From: Streptomyces katrae
Lineage (GTDB): Bacteria > Actinomycetota > Actinomycetes > Streptomycetales > Streptomycetaceae
Reading direction: 5' to 3'
Assembly: GCF_002028425.1 (NCBI RefSeq)
Contig: NZ_CP020042.1
Location: 2,232,001-2,296,000, forward strand
DNA: 64,000 bases
Both the position numbers and the translations under genes were made by a program. The notes beneath the pieces were generated by a model. The model was not told the DNA's origin and searched no databases. It saw only the letters and a list, made by a program, of their open reading frames with translations. Below, in pieces: positions 51,558-61,321 of the stretch; the stretch's first letter is position 1; the number at the start of each line of letters is the position of its first letter.

Positions 51558-53183
51558 TCAGTGGTGGCCGTGGCCGGACTGGATCTCCTTGTACTCCTCG
51601 ACGGTGGGCTTCGGAATCTGGTTGCCCTCCGCGTAGAAGCCCTTGCTGAGCTTCGCGCGCAGCTTCTCGCCGCGCGTCACCTTGCGCTCGACACCGTTCT
51701 CGTCGACCGTCGGGCCGAGCTCGAGCGGCTTGTACTGCTCGTGCGCGGTGAGCGTGTGCAGCTTGCCCTGCGGGAGCGGCTCGTGGACCTCGACGAACTC
51801 ACCGTGCGGCAGACGCTTGATGATGCCGGTCTCGCGACCGTGCAGCACCTTGTCGTGGTCCCGGCGCTGGAGGCCGAGGCAGATCCGCTTGGTGGCGATG
51901 AAGACGAGGACCGGGACGACGAAGAAGCCGATCCGGACGAACCAGGTGATCGAGTTGATCGACAGGTGGAAGTACTGGGCGAACATGTCGTTGCCGCCGC
52001 CGATGAGGAGCACGATGTACTCCGCGATCCAGGCGGCACCGAAGGCCGTACGGGTCGGGACGTTGCGCGGGCGGTCCAGGATGTGGTGCTCGCGCTTGTC
52101 GCCGGTGACCCAGGACTCGATGAACGGCCAGACGGCGATCGCGCCGAGGACCAGCGGGAAGAGCAGCAGCGGGATGAACACGCCCAGGACGAGCGTGTGG
52201 CCCCACAGGTTGATCTCCCAGCCGGGCATGGCACGGATCAGGCCTTCCGGCATACCCATGTACCAGTCGGGCTGCGCACCGGTGGACACGTGGTCCGGGC
52301 GGTACGGGCCCAGCGCCCAGATCGGGTTGATCGAGGCGAGCGCCGCGATGGCCGCGATGACACCGAAGACCAGGAAGAAGAAGCCTCCGGCCTTGGCCAT
52401 GTAGACCGGCAGCAGCGGCATGCCGACGACGTTGTTGTTCGTCTTGCCGGGGCCCGCGAACTGGGTGTGCTTGTGGTAGAAGACCAGGATCAGGTGGGCC
52501 ACCAGCAGGCCCATCATGATGCCGGGCAGCAGCAGGATGTGGATCGAGTAGAACCGGGCGACGAAGTCGCCGCCGGGGAACTCGCCGCCGAAGAGGAAGA
52601 ACGACAGGTACGTGCCGACGATCGGCACGGACAGGATCGCGCCCTCCATGAAGCGGACACCGGTGCCCGAGAGCAGGTCGTCCGGCAGGGAGTAACCGGT
52701 GAAGCCGGTGAACATGCCGAGGACCAGCAGCAGGAAGCCGAAGATCCAGTTGATCTCGCGCGGCTTGCGGAACGCGCCGGTGAAGAAGACGCGCATCATG
52801 TGCACGACCATGCCGGCGACGAAGATCAGCGCCGACCAGTGGTGGATCTGCCGGATGAGCAGACCGCCACGGACGTCGAAGCTGATGTCCAGGGTCGAGG
52901 CGAAGGCCTCGGACATCTGGACGCCCTGCATCGGCACGTACGAGCCGTGGTACACGACCTCGTTCATGCTCGGGTGGAAGAACAGCGTCAGGTACACACC
53001 CGTGAGGATGATGATGATGAAGCTGTAGAGGCAGATCTCACCCAGCATGAAGGACCAGTGGTCCGGGAAGATCTTGCGCATGTTCGCCTTGGCGAGGCTG
53101 TAGATGCCCAGGCGGCCGTCCGCCCAGTCGGCTACGCGCTCACCGCGCGGCGCTTTGCGCTCGGTGGTGGTGGCAGTGCTCAT
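51558..53183 (-). CDS. qcrB: cytochrome bc1 (bcc) complex cytochrome b subunit
   Basis: A 541-residue membrane subunit that carries hemes bL and bH and the quinol sites. The N-terminal segment has LIRQIHHWSALIFVAGMVVHMMR with heme-ligand histidines, FTGYSLPDDLLSGTG and FYSIHILLLPGIMMGLLVAHLILVFYHKH with the second His pair. PDWYMGMPEGLIRAMPGWE contains the Qo-site PEW-like region. About eight to nine membrane segments are followed by a hydrophilic C-terminal extension typical of actinobacteria. Its ATG overlaps the qcrA stop by four bases. It is the last gene of ctaE-qcrC-qcrA-qcrB. Confidence 0.97.
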   Translation of the reverse strand: MSTATTTERKAPRGERVADWADGRLGIYSLAKANMRKIFPDHWSFMLGEICLYSFIIIILTGVYLTLFFHPSMNEVVYHGSYVPMQGVQMSEAFASTLDISFDVRGGLLIRQIHHWSALIFVAGMVVHMMRVFFTGAFRKPREINWIFGFLLLVLGMFTGFTGYSLPDDLLSGTGVRFMEGAILSVPIVGTYLSFFLFGGEFPGGDFVARFYSIHILLLPGIMMGLLVAHLILVFYHKHTQFAGPGKTNNNVVGMPLLPVYMAKAGGFFFLVFGVIAAIAALASINPIWALGPYRPDHVSTGAQPDWYMGMPEGLIRAMPGWEINLWGHTLVLGVFIPLLLFPLVLGAIAVWPFIESWVTGDKREHHILDRPRNVPTRTAFGAAWIAEYIVLLIGGGNDMFAQYFHLSINSITWFVRIGFFVVPVLVFIATKRICLGLQRRDHDKVLHGRETGIIKRLPHGEFVEVHEPLPQGKLHTLTAHEQYKPLELGPTVDENGVERKVTRGEKLRAKLSKGFYAEGNQIPKPTVEEYKEIQSGHGHH

Positions 53184-54238
53184 CCGCGCTCCCAGAATGC
53201 AGGACCGACGGGCTCTTCGAAGTCGCCGAGCGCTTCGAGGAAGCCTTCGTCATTCACGCCGATCCGCAGCTGCGGAAGCGCGTGACCGGCCGGGCCGAAG
53301 ATGACACGGGCGCCGTCGGAGAGGTCGAAGGTGGACTGGTGGCACGGGCAGAGCACGTGGTGCGTCTGCTGCTCGTACAGGCTGATCGGGCAGCCGACGT
53401 GGGTGCAGATCTTCGAGTAGGCCACGATGCCCTCGTGGGACCACTCGAGTTCCTGCTTGTCCTTGATGTCCTCCGGCTTGATCCGGACGAGCATCAGGGC
53501 GGCCTTGGCGATCTGGTTCTGGAAGTCGTGCTGGTCCTCCTCCAGGCCCTCGGGCATGGCGAAGGTCAGCGAACCGACCTGAACGTCCTCGGGGCGCAGC
53601 GGCTCCATGGTGTTCTGGTTGATGATCAGCTTGCCCTTGGCCCACATGGTCTTGCGGAGCTTGTCCTCGGGCAGCGTGCCCAGGTCGCGCAGCAGGACCA
53701 CGCCGGAGAGCGGCACGAGGGCCAGCGCACCGAGCAGGGTGTTGCGGATCAGCGGTCGGCGGGCGATGCCGGACTCGTTCGCACCGTCGGCGAAGTCCTG
53801 CATGACCTTGGCCTTGACGTCCGCCGGCGCCGCGATCTCGTGGCGGTCGTCGGCGACCTCGACGTCGGACATCAGGGTGCGGGCCCAGTGGACCGCGCCC
53901 GCGCCGATGCAGAACAGGGCCACGCCCAGGGTCAGGCCCAGGGCGAAGTTCAGCGCGCTGACCTTGCCGATCGGGAAGACGTAGATGATCTTCTCGACCG
54001 GGATGGACACGTACGAGGCGATGAAGCCGACGGTGGCCAGCATCGACAGCGTGAACAGCATCGCGACCGTGCGCTCGGACCGCCTGGCGGCCCGCTCGTC
54101 GATGTCCTGGATGCGCGGCTTGTGGACCGGCAGGCCCGGGTCGGCGAACGGGTCGTCCGCGACCGCTACGGCACCGTGGTGCGCGTCGCCCTGCTCGCTC
54201 GGCAGGTGCTTGTCTTCGGGAATGTCTTGGCTACTCAT
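53180..54238 (-). CDS. qcrA: cytochrome bc1 complex Rieske iron-sulfur subunit
   Basis: A 352-residue protein with the [2Fe-2S] Rieske motif CTHVGC and CPCHQSTF in the C-terminal domain. Unlike mitochondrial Rieske proteins it has three membrane helices near the N-terminus (VAMLFTLSMLATVGFIASYVS, LNFALGLTLGVALFCIGAGAV and GALALVPLSGVVLL), the actinobacterial form. The ATGA overlaps with qcrC before and qcrB after indicate tight translational coupling. It takes electrons from menaquinol at the Qo site and passes them to the diheme cytochrome. Confidence 0.97.
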   Translation of the reverse strand: MSSQDIPEDKHLPSEQGDAHHGAVAVADDPFADPGLPVHKPRIQDIDERAARRSERTVAMLFTLSMLATVGFIASYVSIPVEKIIYVFPIGKVSALNFALGLTLGVALFCIGAGAVHWARTLMSDVEVADDRHEIAAPADVKAKVMQDFADGANESGIARRPLIRNTLLGALALVPLSGVVLLRDLGTLPEDKLRKTMWAKGKLIINQNTMEPLRPEDVQVGSLTFAMPEGLEEDQHDFQNQIAKAALMLVRIKPEDIKDKQELEWSHEGIVAYSKICTHVGCPISLYEQQTHHVLCPCHQSTFDLSDGARVIFGPAGHALPQLRIGVNDEGFLEALGDFEEPVGPAFWERG

Positions 54239-55044
54239 GACTTCTTGGCCTTAGCGGTGTGGGCCGCGACCCAGACGGCGACAGCGATCAGCGCACCCAG
54301 ACCGAAGATCCAGCCGAACAGACCCTCGGAGACGGGGCCGAGGCCACCGAGCTTCAGGCCGCCAGGGCTGACCGACTTCTCGCCGTTCACGTTCTGGAGG
54401 TACGCGATGATGTCCTTCTTCTGCTTCTCCGGCATCGTGCTGTCGGGGAAGGAGGGCATGTTCTGCGGGCCGGTGAGCATGGCCTCGTAGATGTGCTTCG
54501 GCTCGACGCCCTCGAGGTTCGGGGCGTACTTGCCGTTCGTCAGCGCGCCGCCCTCGCCGGTGAAGTTGTGGCACTGCGCGCAGTTGTTGCGGAACAGCTC
54601 GCCACCGGCGGCGATGTCGGCACCGGCCGGGTCGTACTGCTTCTCGGTCGGCGCGATCGGGCCGGCGCCGAGAGAGGCGATGTACGCCGCGAGCTGGTCG
54701 ATCTGGGCCTGGGAATAGATGTTCCGCTTCTTCGGCACCTGGGCGCCGGGCTGCTGGGCGGGCATGCGGCCCGTGCTCACCTGGAAGTCGACGGCCGCGG
54801 AGCCGACGCCGACCAGGCTCGGGCCGTCAGAGGAACCCTGACCGCCGGTTCCGTGGCAGCTTGCGCAGCCCACGGCGTAGAGCTTCTTGCCCTCCTCGAT
54901 GGCGAGGGACTGGGCGGTTTCATCGGCCTGCGCCTTGCCCGCGGGCGCGAAGGCGGCGTACAGCCCCCCAGTGACCGCCAGCGCGAAGAGTAGAACGACG
55001 ACCGCCGCCAGCGGATGGCGTCGTCGTGCGGAGAGCTTTTTCAC
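54235..55044 (-). CDS. qcrC: diheme cytochrome c subunit of the bcc complex
   Basis: A 269-residue membrane-anchored protein with two CxxCH heme c sites, CASCH (Cys60-His64) and CAQCH (Cys155-His159). An N-terminal membrane anchor (HPLAAVVVLLFALAVTGGLYAAF) and a C-terminal helix (LFGWIFGLGALIAVAVWVAAHT) fix it to the membrane. In actinobacteria this subunit passes electrons straight to the aa3 oxidase, replacing soluble cytochrome c. Its stop overlaps the qcrA ATG by four bases. Confidence 0.97.
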   Translation of the reverse strand: MKKLSARRRHPLAAVVVLLFALAVTGGLYAAFAPAGKAQADETAQSLAIEEGKKLYAVGCASCHGTGGQGSSDGPSLVGVGSAAVDFQVSTGRMPAQQPGAQVPKKRNIYSQAQIDQLAAYIASLGAGPIAPTEKQYDPAGADIAAGGELFRNNCAQCHNFTGEGGALTNGKYAPNLEGVEPKHIYEAMLTGPQNMPSFPDSTMPEKQKKDIIAYLQNVNGEKSVSPGGLKLGGLGPVSEGLFGWIFGLGALIAVAVWVAAHTAKAKKS

Positions 55045-55121
55045 GGATTACCCCGGTGTCAGGATCTTCTGCGTCGGTGTTTCTGGATGGTGAGCCGGGC
55101 TCGGGCCCGGCGACGTGTTCG

Positions 55122-55742
55122 CTACTTGATCAGGTAGATCGTCGCGAAGAGGCCGATCCAGACGACATCGACGAAGTGCCAGTAGTAGGACACGACGATG
55201 GCCGACGTGGCCTGTTCGTGGGTGAACCTCTTGGCCGCGTACGTCCGGCCGAGGACCAGCAGGAAGGCGATGAGACCGCCCGTCACGTGCAGACCGTGGA
55301 AGCCGGTGGTCAGGTAGAACACCGTGCCGTACGGGTCGGACGAGAGGCTCAGGCCCTCGTGCTTGACCAGCTCGGTGTACTCGAACACCTGGCCGCCAAT
55401 GAAGATCGCACCCATGACGAACGTGATGATGAACCACGTCCGGAGCTTCTTCACGTCACCGCGCTCGGCGGCGAACACGCCGAGCTGGCAGGTGAGCGAG
55501 GAGAGCACCAGGATCGTGGTGTTCGTCGCCGAGAAGGGCAGGTTCAAGGCCTTGGCCTGTTCTGCCCAGTGCTCGGCGCCCATCACGGATCGCAGGGTGA
55601 AGTACATCGCGAAGAGGGCCGCGAAGAACATCAGCTCGGAACTCAACCAGATGATGGTTCCGACGCTGACGAGGTTCGGCCGGTTGACCGTCGGGTGCGC
55701 GTGCCCGGTATCTACTGTCGTTGCTGTCGCCACGACCGACAT
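55122..55742 (-). CDS. ctaE: cytochrome c oxidase subunit III
   Basis: A 206-residue membrane protein with five segments. [75 protein letters not shown] and [22 protein letters not shown] are the typical subunit III segments with conserved Glu and His. Start ATG 55742. It leads the ctaE-qcrCAB cluster, 77 bases before qcrC, and is divergent from a small receiver-like gene. The other oxidase subunits are encoded separately in the ctaC-ctaD-ctaF operon 2-5 kb away. Confidence 0.97.
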   Translation of the reverse strand: MSVVATATTVDTGHAHPTVNRPNLVSVGTIIWLSSELMFFAALFAMYFTLRSVMGAEHWAEQAKALNLPFSATNTTILVLSSLTCQLGVFAAERGDVKKLRTWFIITFVMGAIFIGGQVFEYTELVKHEGLSLSSDPYGTVFYLTTGFHGLHVTGGLIAFLLVLGRTYAAKRFTHEQATSAIVVSYYWHFVDVVWIGLFATIYLIK

Positions 55743-55871
55743 TATGTCGGTCGCTTATCCCGCCCTCACCCCGGGGGGTGCCGTTCGGAGTGTCAGGGGG
55801 GTGTGCAAGGCCCGAACGGCCCATCAGATCACCCCTGCGCGGCCTCTCCTGCCAGGCTGCCGGAACCGATG

Positions 55872-55898
55872 TTGACAGGGGGTCGGACGGAGTAGCAT
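55872..55898 (+). promoter_or_regulatory. candidate promoter of the receiver-like gene
   Basis: TTGACA (55872-55877) is followed after 15 bases by TAGCAT (55893-55898), about 45 bases before the gene start. The spacing is shorter than the usual 17, so this is a candidate only. Confidence 0.4.
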
Positions 55899-55942
55899 CC
55901 CGCGCATCATCAGCGTGATTCACGGACACGTGGAGGAACGAA

Positions 55943-56347
55943 ATGCGGGCGACTGCGCGGGTTCTGGTCTACAGCGACGACGCGGGCACCCGGGAGCAGG
56001 TGCGGCTGGCGGCCGGGCGCAGGCCGGCCGCGGACCTGCCGCCGGTGGAGTTCCTGGAGTGTGCCACTCTTCCAGCCGTCCTCAAGGAACTGGACGCCGG
56101 CGGCATCGACGTGTGCGTGCTGGACGGCGAGGCGGTTCCGGCCGGGGGCATGGGTGTGTGCCGGCAGATCAAGGACGAGATCTTCCGGTGTCCCCCGGTG
56201 CTGCTGCTGATGGGGCGCCCCCAGGACGCCTGGCTGGCCACGTGGAGCCGCGCCGACGCGGCCGTCACCCTCCCGGTGGACCCGGTGGAGTTCCCCGAGG
56301 CCCTGGCGGCTCTGCTGCGCGCCCGGCTGGCCCCCAACGCGGCCTGA
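55943..56347 (+). CDS. receiver-like (response-regulator fold) protein without output domain
   Basis: A 134-residue protein with the fold order of a receiver domain: acidic start ARVLVYSDDAGTRE, DVCVLDGEAVPAGGMGVC (the phospho-acceptor Asp position is kept in VLD), PPVLLLMGRPQDAW and LPVDPVEFPEALAALL at the end. The conserved Lys-Pro of the last strand is replaced by Pro-Val (LPVDP), so normal phosphorylation is doubtful. No output domain follows. GGAGG lies six bases before ATG 55943. It is divergent from ctaE. It may act as a pseudo-receiver protein partner. Confidence 0.75.
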   Translation: MRATARVLVYSDDAGTREQVRLAAGRRPAADLPPVEFLECATLPAVLKELDAGGIDVCVLDGEAVPAGGMGVCRQIKDEIFRCPPVLLLMGRPQDAWLATWSRADAAVTLPVDPVEFPEALAALLRARLAPNAA

Positions 56348-56489
56348 GCGGCCCCTCGGGCCCGTCTGGAGGCCCGGCCCGGCCGGCGGGGAGCCGGCTC
56401 GGCCGGCCGGGCCGCAGGGGCCGCGCCGGCGAAGGCGCACGCCCGCCCGGAGCCGGTGCGGACGGCCCCGGGGGCGGGGCCGGCCCCGG

Positions 56490-57740
56490 TCAGACCGTGG
56501 GGCGCAGGCGGGCCTGGTCGACGGGGCTGCGGCCCTCCTGGGTGCCCTTGAGGAGGTAGCTGCCCTCGCGCCACTCCTTCCAGTCCAGGTTCCAGTCGCC
56601 GAAGCCGTTGCCGAAGGGCTCCATGTCCTCGCCGATGCTGTTGATCACCCGGACGACGTCGCCCTCGGTGATGTTCTCGTAGAACCAGGCGGCGTTGCCC
56701 GTGCTCATGCCGGTGCACCCGTGGCTGACGTTCTCGTAGCCCTGGGAGCCGACCGACCAGGGCGCGGCGTGCACGTACTCGCCGCTCCAGGTCACGCGGG
56801 TGGCGTAGTAGACGGGCAGGTTGTAGTACTCGCTGCCGCCGATGCCGACGGTGTCCCCGCGCATCTGGACGAAGTACTGCTTGCCCAGCACCACCTTGAC
56901 CCCGTTGCGGGTGGAGAAGCCGGGCTTTCCGGTGGTCACCGGAATGGTGTTGATCACTTCTCCGTTGCGCTCGAACGTGAGGGTGTGCGCGGCGGCGTCG
57001 GTGGTGACCTCCACCCGGTCGCCGATCTCCAGCTTGAGCGGCTTGGACGCGGTCCCGTGGAGGTCGTCCTCGATCTTGACGCCCTCCAGGTTGCTCCGAA
57101 CGGAGACCCAGGAGTGGGCGGGCCAGTACTCCTTGGGGCGGAAGTGCAGGTTCTTGTCGTCCACCCAGTGCCAGGCGCCCTCGACGGGGGCCGGGGTCTC
57201 GATGACCAGGCCCCGTTCGACGAGGGCGCGGGCGGCCTTGTCCTTGACCGGTTCGCTGAGTTCGGCCGTGATGGGCTGCCCGACCCCGTATTTGCCCTCG
57301 TCCGGGCCGAATTCGACCTTGAGGACCTTCTTGGCCGGGGTGGTGTCGAAGGCCAGCGTGCGCTGCCCGGGGGCCCCGTGCTGGTCCTCCGTGCTCACCG
57401 TGACCGTGTAGTGGACGCCGGCGGCCATGGGAGAGGTGCTGTGCCAGCGGTCCCCCTTGGCGGAGAGTTCGCCCGCCAGGCGGCGTCCGTGGGTGTCCAC
57501 GGCCGTCACGTCGGTGATACGGGACTTCGTGCCCTTGGCGGTGACCTCGAGGGGTTTGTCGGGGTCGGCGGCGCGGCCGCTGCCGGGTGGCTGGTTGAAG
57601 GCCACCTGGTCGCCCGCGTCGTACGGGCGGGCGGACAGCGGGTTGTCTGCGGACCCCCCGCATGCGGTGGCGCCGGCACCGAGGGACGCGACCAGCAGGG
57701 AGCAGCCGAGTACCGTCCAAAGACGCGGTGAGTGCTTCAT
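56490..57740 (-). CDS. L,D-transpeptidase lipoprotein (YkuD domain)
   Basis: A 416-residue cell-wall enzyme that makes 3-3 crosslinks. The signal peptide WTVLGCSLLVASLGAGATAC ends at a lipobox Cys. Two Ig-like repeats follow (ITDVTAVDTHGRRLAGEL... and GQPITAELSEPVKDKAARALVERGL), as in mycobacterial Ldt. The YkuD domain includes FSTRNGVKVV, GIGGSEYYNLPVYYATRVTWSG and the catalytic SHGCTGMS motif. ATG 57740 is used; GTG 57746 is possible. It lies between the two halves of the oxidase gene set, downstream of the ctaCDF terminator, and is probably transcribed alone. Confidence 0.93.
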   Translation of the reverse strand: MKHSPRLWTVLGCSLLVASLGAGATACGGSADNPLSARPYDAGDQVAFNQPPGSGRAADPDKPLEVTAKGTKSRITDVTAVDTHGRRLAGELSAKGDRWHSTSPMAAGVHYTVTVSTEDQHGAPGQRTLAFDTTPAKKVLKVEFGPDEGKYGVGQPITAELSEPVKDKAARALVERGLVIETPAPVEGAWHWVDDKNLHFRPKEYWPAHSWVSVRSNLEGVKIEDDLHGTASKPLKLEIGDRVEVTTDAAAHTLTFERNGEVINTIPVTTGKPGFSTRNGVKVVLGKQYFVQMRGDTVGIGGSEYYNLPVYYATRVTWSGEYVHAAPWSVGSQGYENVSHGCTGMSTGNAAWFYENITEGDVVRVINSIGEDMEPFGNGFGDWNLDWKEWREGSYLLKGTQEGRSPVDQARLRPTV

Positions 57741-57793
57741 GCGCACAACGCTATGAACATATGACTATTACGTCGCGCGGGGTGACTGCAAAC

Positions 57794-57833
57794 GAGGGGC
57801 CCGGACTCCTCCGAAAAGGTGTCCGGGCCCCTC
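57794..57833 (-). terminator. terminator of the ctaCDF operon
   Basis: A 13-base perfect stem (57794-57806 and 57821-57833) with a 14-base loop lies about 45 bases beyond the ctaF stop, in the 138-base gap before the L,D-transpeptidase gene. Confidence 0.85.
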
Positions 57834-57878
57834 TGCACTGCTTCTGTACCGCCCCTGCAGGGCTGGTACGGCTACCGC

Positions 57879-58277
57879 CTACTGGTTCTGGTTCTCACCG
57901 CGGTAGTACTCGTACACCCAGCCCCACAGGCCGATCAGGATGATCGGGGCCGAGAAGTACATGAGCCACCAGCCGAAGATGACGCCCATGAACGCGAGCG
58001 CGCCGCCGATGCCCAGCGAGAGCGGCTGCCAGCTGTGCGGGGAGAAGAACCCCAGCTCGCCCGCCTCGTCGGCGACGTCGGCCTCCAGGTTGTCCTGGGC
58101 CATCTCGTCCACGCGCCGGGCCGTGAAGGCCAGGTAGTAGCCGATCATGGCGCTCAGGCCGAAGGCCAGCGCGAGAGCGGTGGTTCCGACCGGCTCCTTG
58201 GACCAGACGCCGTAGACGACGGTCATGACCAGGATGAAGACGGAGAGCCAGAGGAACATCTTGCCCTGGATCTTCAC
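57879..58277 (-). CDS. ctaF: cytochrome c oxidase subunit IV (actinobacterial)
   Basis: A 132-residue protein with four membrane segments ([74 protein letters not shown]). This is the subunit IV form found only in actinobacterial aa3 oxidases. The start GTG 58277 overlaps the ctaD stop (GTGA), and AAGGAGG lies seven bases upstream, so it is coupled to ctaD. It is the last gene of the operon, followed by a terminator. Confidence 0.95.
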   Translation of the reverse strand: MKIQGKMFLWLSVFILVMTVVYGVWSKEPVGTTALALAFGLSAMIGYYLAFTARRVDEMAQDNLEADVADEAGELGFFSPHSWQPLSLGIGGALAFMGVIFGWWLMYFSAPIILIGLWGWVYEYYRGENQNQ

Positions 58278-60001
58278 TTGCCGGCCTCCTTGCCACCGGT
58301 GACGGCCTTCGCCGGGGCGTGGTCCTCGAGGTGGTCGAGGGCCGCGATCTCCGGGTGGTGCAGGTCGAACGCCGGCGATTCACTGCGGATGCGCGGCAGG
58401 GTGAGGAAGTTGTGCCGCGGCGGCGGGCAGGAGGTCGCCCACTCGAGCGAACGGCCGTAGCCCCACGGGTCGTCGACCTCGATCTTCTTGCCGTACTTGG
58501 CGGTCTTCCAGACGTTGTACATGAACGGCAGGAAGGAGAGGCCGAGGACGAAGGAGCTGATCGTCGAGATCGTGTTCAGCGTGGTGAAGCCGTCGGCGGC
58601 GAGGTAGTCCGCGTAGCGGCGCGGCATGCCCTCGGCACCCAGCCAGTGCTGGACCAGGAACGTGCCGTGGAAGCCGATGAACAGCGTCCAGAAGGTGATC
58701 TTGCCGAGGCGCTCGTCCAGCATCTTGCCCGTGAACTTCGGCCACCAGAAGTGGAAGCCGGCGAACATCGCGAACACCACGGTGCCGAAGACGACGTAGT
58801 GGAAGTGCGCGACGACGAAGTACGAGTCGGAGACGTGGAAGTCCATCGGGGGCGAGGCCAGGATGACGCCGGTCAGACCACCGAAGGTGAAGGTGACCAG
58901 GAAGCCGATCGTCCAGAGCATCGGGGTCTCGAAGGACAGCGAGCCCTTCCACATGGTGCCGATCCAGTTGAAGAACTTCACACCGGTCGGGACCGCGATC
59001 AGGAAGGTCATGAAGGAGAAGAACGGCAGCAGCACACCGCCGGTGACGTACATGTGGTGGGCCCACACGGTCACCGAGAGGCCGGCGATCGCGATCGTCG
59101 CGGCGATCAGGCCGATGTAGCCGAACATCGGCTTGCGGGAGAAGACCGGGATGATCTCGGAGACGATGCCGAAGAACGGTAGCGCGATGATGTACACCTC
59201 TGGGTGTCCGAAGAACCAGAAGAGGTGTTGCCACAGCAAGGCGCCGCCGTTGGCCGCGTCGAACACGTGCGCACCGAACTTGCGGTCGGCCTCCAGCGCG
59301 AAGAGCGCGGCGGCCAGGACCGGGAAGGCCAGCAGGACCAGGACACCGGTCAGCAGCACGTTCCAGGTGAAGATCGGCATGCGGAACATCGTCATGCCCG
59401 GAGCGCGCATGCAGATGATCGTGGTGATGAAGTTGACCGAGCCGAGGATCGTACCGAAGCCGGAGAAGGCCAGACCCATGATCCACATGTCGGCGCCGAT
59501 GCCCGGCGAGCGGACGGCGTCCGACAGCGGGGAGTAGGCGAACCAGCCGAAGTCGGCCGCACCCGAAGGGGTGACGAAGCCGGCCACCGCGATGGTCGAA
59601 CCGAAGAGGTACAGCCAGTAGGCGAACATGTTCAGCCGCGGGAACGCCACGTCGGGCGCGCCGATCTGCAGCGGCATGATCCAGTTGGCGAAACCGGCGA
59701 ACAGCGGGGTCGCGAACATCAGCAGCATGATCGTGCCATGCATGGTGAACGCCTGGTTGAACTGCTCGTTCGACATGATCTGCGTGCCCGGACGGGCCAG
59801 CTCGGCGCGCATGAAGAGCGCCAGGATGCCGCCGATCAGGAAGAACACGAACGACGTGACCAGGTACATCGTGCCGATGGTCTTGTGGTCGGTGGTGGTG
59901 AGCCACTTGACGACCACGTTGCCCGGCTGCTTGCGCCGTACCGGCAGCTCGTTTTCATACGAGTCGGCGGCGGCACCCTGGGATTCGTTGAGGATGCTCA
60001 C
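58274..60001 (-). CDS. ctaD: cytochrome c oxidase subunit I
   Basis: A 575-residue catalytic subunit that reduces oxygen to water at the heme a3-CuB centre. Helix X and the CuB His ligands read [19 protein letters not shown] and [11 protein letters not shown]; the heme a ligands are in [15 protein letters not shown] and [17 protein letters not shown]. About twelve membrane segments are seen. The start is GTG 60001, overlapping the ctaC stop in a GTGA arrangement; ctaF is coupled in the same way. The C-terminal tail is typical of actinobacterial aa3 oxidases. Confidence 0.97.
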   Translation of the reverse strand: MSILNESQGAAADSYENELPVRRKQPGNVVVKWLTTTDHKTIGTMYLVTSFVFFLIGGILALFMRAELARPGTQIMSNEQFNQAFTMHGTIMLLMFATPLFAGFANWIMPLQIGAPDVAFPRLNMFAYWLYLFGSTIAVAGFVTPSGAADFGWFAYSPLSDAVRSPGIGADMWIMGLAFSGFGTILGSVNFITTIICMRAPGMTMFRMPIFTWNVLLTGVLVLLAFPVLAAALFALEADRKFGAHVFDAANGGALLWQHLFWFFGHPEVYIIALPFFGIVSEIIPVFSRKPMFGYIGLIAATIAIAGLSVTVWAHHMYVTGGVLLPFFSFMTFLIAVPTGVKFFNWIGTMWKGSLSFETPMLWTIGFLVTFTFGGLTGVILASPPMDFHVSDSYFVVAHFHYVVFGTVVFAMFAGFHFWWPKFTGKMLDERLGKITFWTLFIGFHGTFLVQHWLGAEGMPRRYADYLAADGFTTLNTISTISSFVLGLSFLPFMYNVWKTAKYGKKIEVDDPWGYGRSLEWATSCPPPRHNFLTLPRIRSESPAFDLHHPEIAALDHLEDHAPAKAVTGGKEAGK

Positions 60002-60972
60002 AGTTTGTTCACTTCCGCATTCCGGGCGGGGTCAGTCTGCTTGATGCCGGCCGGCAGGAAGCCGGTCTGACCCTTCTCCGCCAGCTGCTTCAGGTGGGCC
60101 TGGTACTCCGCGGGGGAGACGACCTTCACGTTGAAGAGCATGCGGGAGTGGTCGACGCCGCAGAGCTCGGCACACTTGCCCACGAAGGTGCCTTCCTGGG
60201 TCGGGGTGACCTCGAAGACATTGGTGTGACCGGGGATGACGTCCTGCTTGAACAGGAAGGGCACCACCCAGAAGGAGTGGATGACGTCGTTCGACGACAG
60301 GATGAAGCGGACCTTCTCGCCCTTGGGCAGGTAGAGGGTCGGCCCCGGGTTGTTGGTGTCCGCGTTCCGGTCGCCGGGGACGCCCTTGTCGTAGACGCCC
60401 TCGGCGCCCGCGGGGAATTCCTTGGTGAACCGGTCCGGGAGGGAGGCGAGCTCCTTCGGAACCACACCCGCCTTCGGAGTAGCGGCGTCGCCGTCGACGT
60501 TCTCGACGTAGTTGAAGCCCCAGCTCCACTGGAAGCCGATCACGTTGATCGTGTGCGCCGGCTTCGCGGAGAGGGTGAGGAGCTTCGACTCATCACGCGC
60601 GGTGAAGTAGAAGAGCACCGAGACGATGATGAGCGGGACCACCGTGTACAGCGCCTCGATGGGCATGTTGTACCGGGTCTGCGCGGGGACCTCGATCTTC
60701 GTCCGGCTACGCCGGTGGAAGATGACGCTCCACATGATCAGGCCCCAGACCAGGATGCCCGTGATGAGAGCGGCCGCCCAGGATCCCTGCCACAGGGAGA
60801 GGATGCGAGGCGCCTCCTCCGTGACCGGGGTGGGCATACCGAGGCGGGGGAAGCTTTTCCAGTTGTACGAGCAACCAGTGGCGGTCGCCAGGACCACGCC
60901 CGCAGTCAGCGCCTGCAGCAGCTTCCGCCGCATCGGGCGCCGCGGCGAGCGGTCGGAGCCGTAGGGACTCAC
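59998..60972 (-). CDS. ctaC: cytochrome c oxidase subunit II (lipoprotein)
   Basis: A 324-residue CuA-containing subunit. The signal [17 protein letters not shown] ends at a lipobox Cys, as in other actinobacterial subunits II. Two membrane helices follow ([21 protein letters not shown] and [17 protein letters not shown]). The CuA motif [12 protein letters not shown] with both Cys, His and Met ligands is in the C-terminal domain, along with [12 protein letters not shown] 60972 has GGGAAGG six bases upstream. A perfect palindrome (GGTTTGG-N13-CCAAACC) lies about 80 bases upstream of the start, likely a promoter operator. The gene leads ctaC-ctaD-ctaF. Confidence 0.96.
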   Translation of the reverse strand: MSPYGSDRSPRRPMRRKLLQALTAGVVLATATGCSYNWKSFPRLGMPTPVTEEAPRILSLWQGSWAAALITGILVWGLIMWSVIFHRRSRTKIEVPAQTRYNMPIEALYTVVPLIIVSVLFYFTARDESKLLTLSAKPAHTINVIGFQWSWGFNYVENVDGDAATPKAGVVPKELASLPDRFTKEFPAGAEGVYDKGVPGDRNADTNNPGPTLYLPKGEKVRFILSSNDVIHSFWVVPFLFKQDVIPGHTNVFEVTPTQEGTFVGKCAELCGVDHSRMLFNVKVVSPAEYQAHLKQLAEKGQTGFLPAGIKQTDPARNAEVNKL

Positions 60973-61053
60973 GTAGCGCCTTCCCGAGAGTCTCGGCCCG
61001 CGCGGCCGGCCGCGGCCGTGTTCGGGTCGGTCGCCGGCCCTGACGCAGGCAGG

Positions 61054-61080
61054 GGTTTGGATGTTTATGCGGACCAAACC
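61054..61080 (-). promoter_or_regulatory. palindromic site upstream of ctaC
   Basis: GGTTTGG (61054-61060) and CCAAACC (61074-61080) are perfect inverted repeats with a 13-base centre. The position is 82 to 108 bases before the ctaC start, so it may be an operator or activator site for the oxidase operon. The regulator is not identified. Confidence 0.5.
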
Positions 61081-61321
61081 CTACTGGACGCTATTTGAGG
61101 CCGCGCGGGGAGGGTGCCCAACGCGCCGCTACTGCCCCCGAAGGGATGGATCCGCCGTACGGGGGACGGGCCGTCCGGCCCTGAACGGCGGGCTGCGGAC
61201 GGCATCTGACGGCCCCTGAACCCGGCCCTGACCAGGGCGGCGTCCCGGGACGGGACCCGCCGAGAGGGGCGGGACCCCCTCAACCCCCCTGCCCCCGCCG
61301 CCCCTGCCTTACGGTGGCCGG

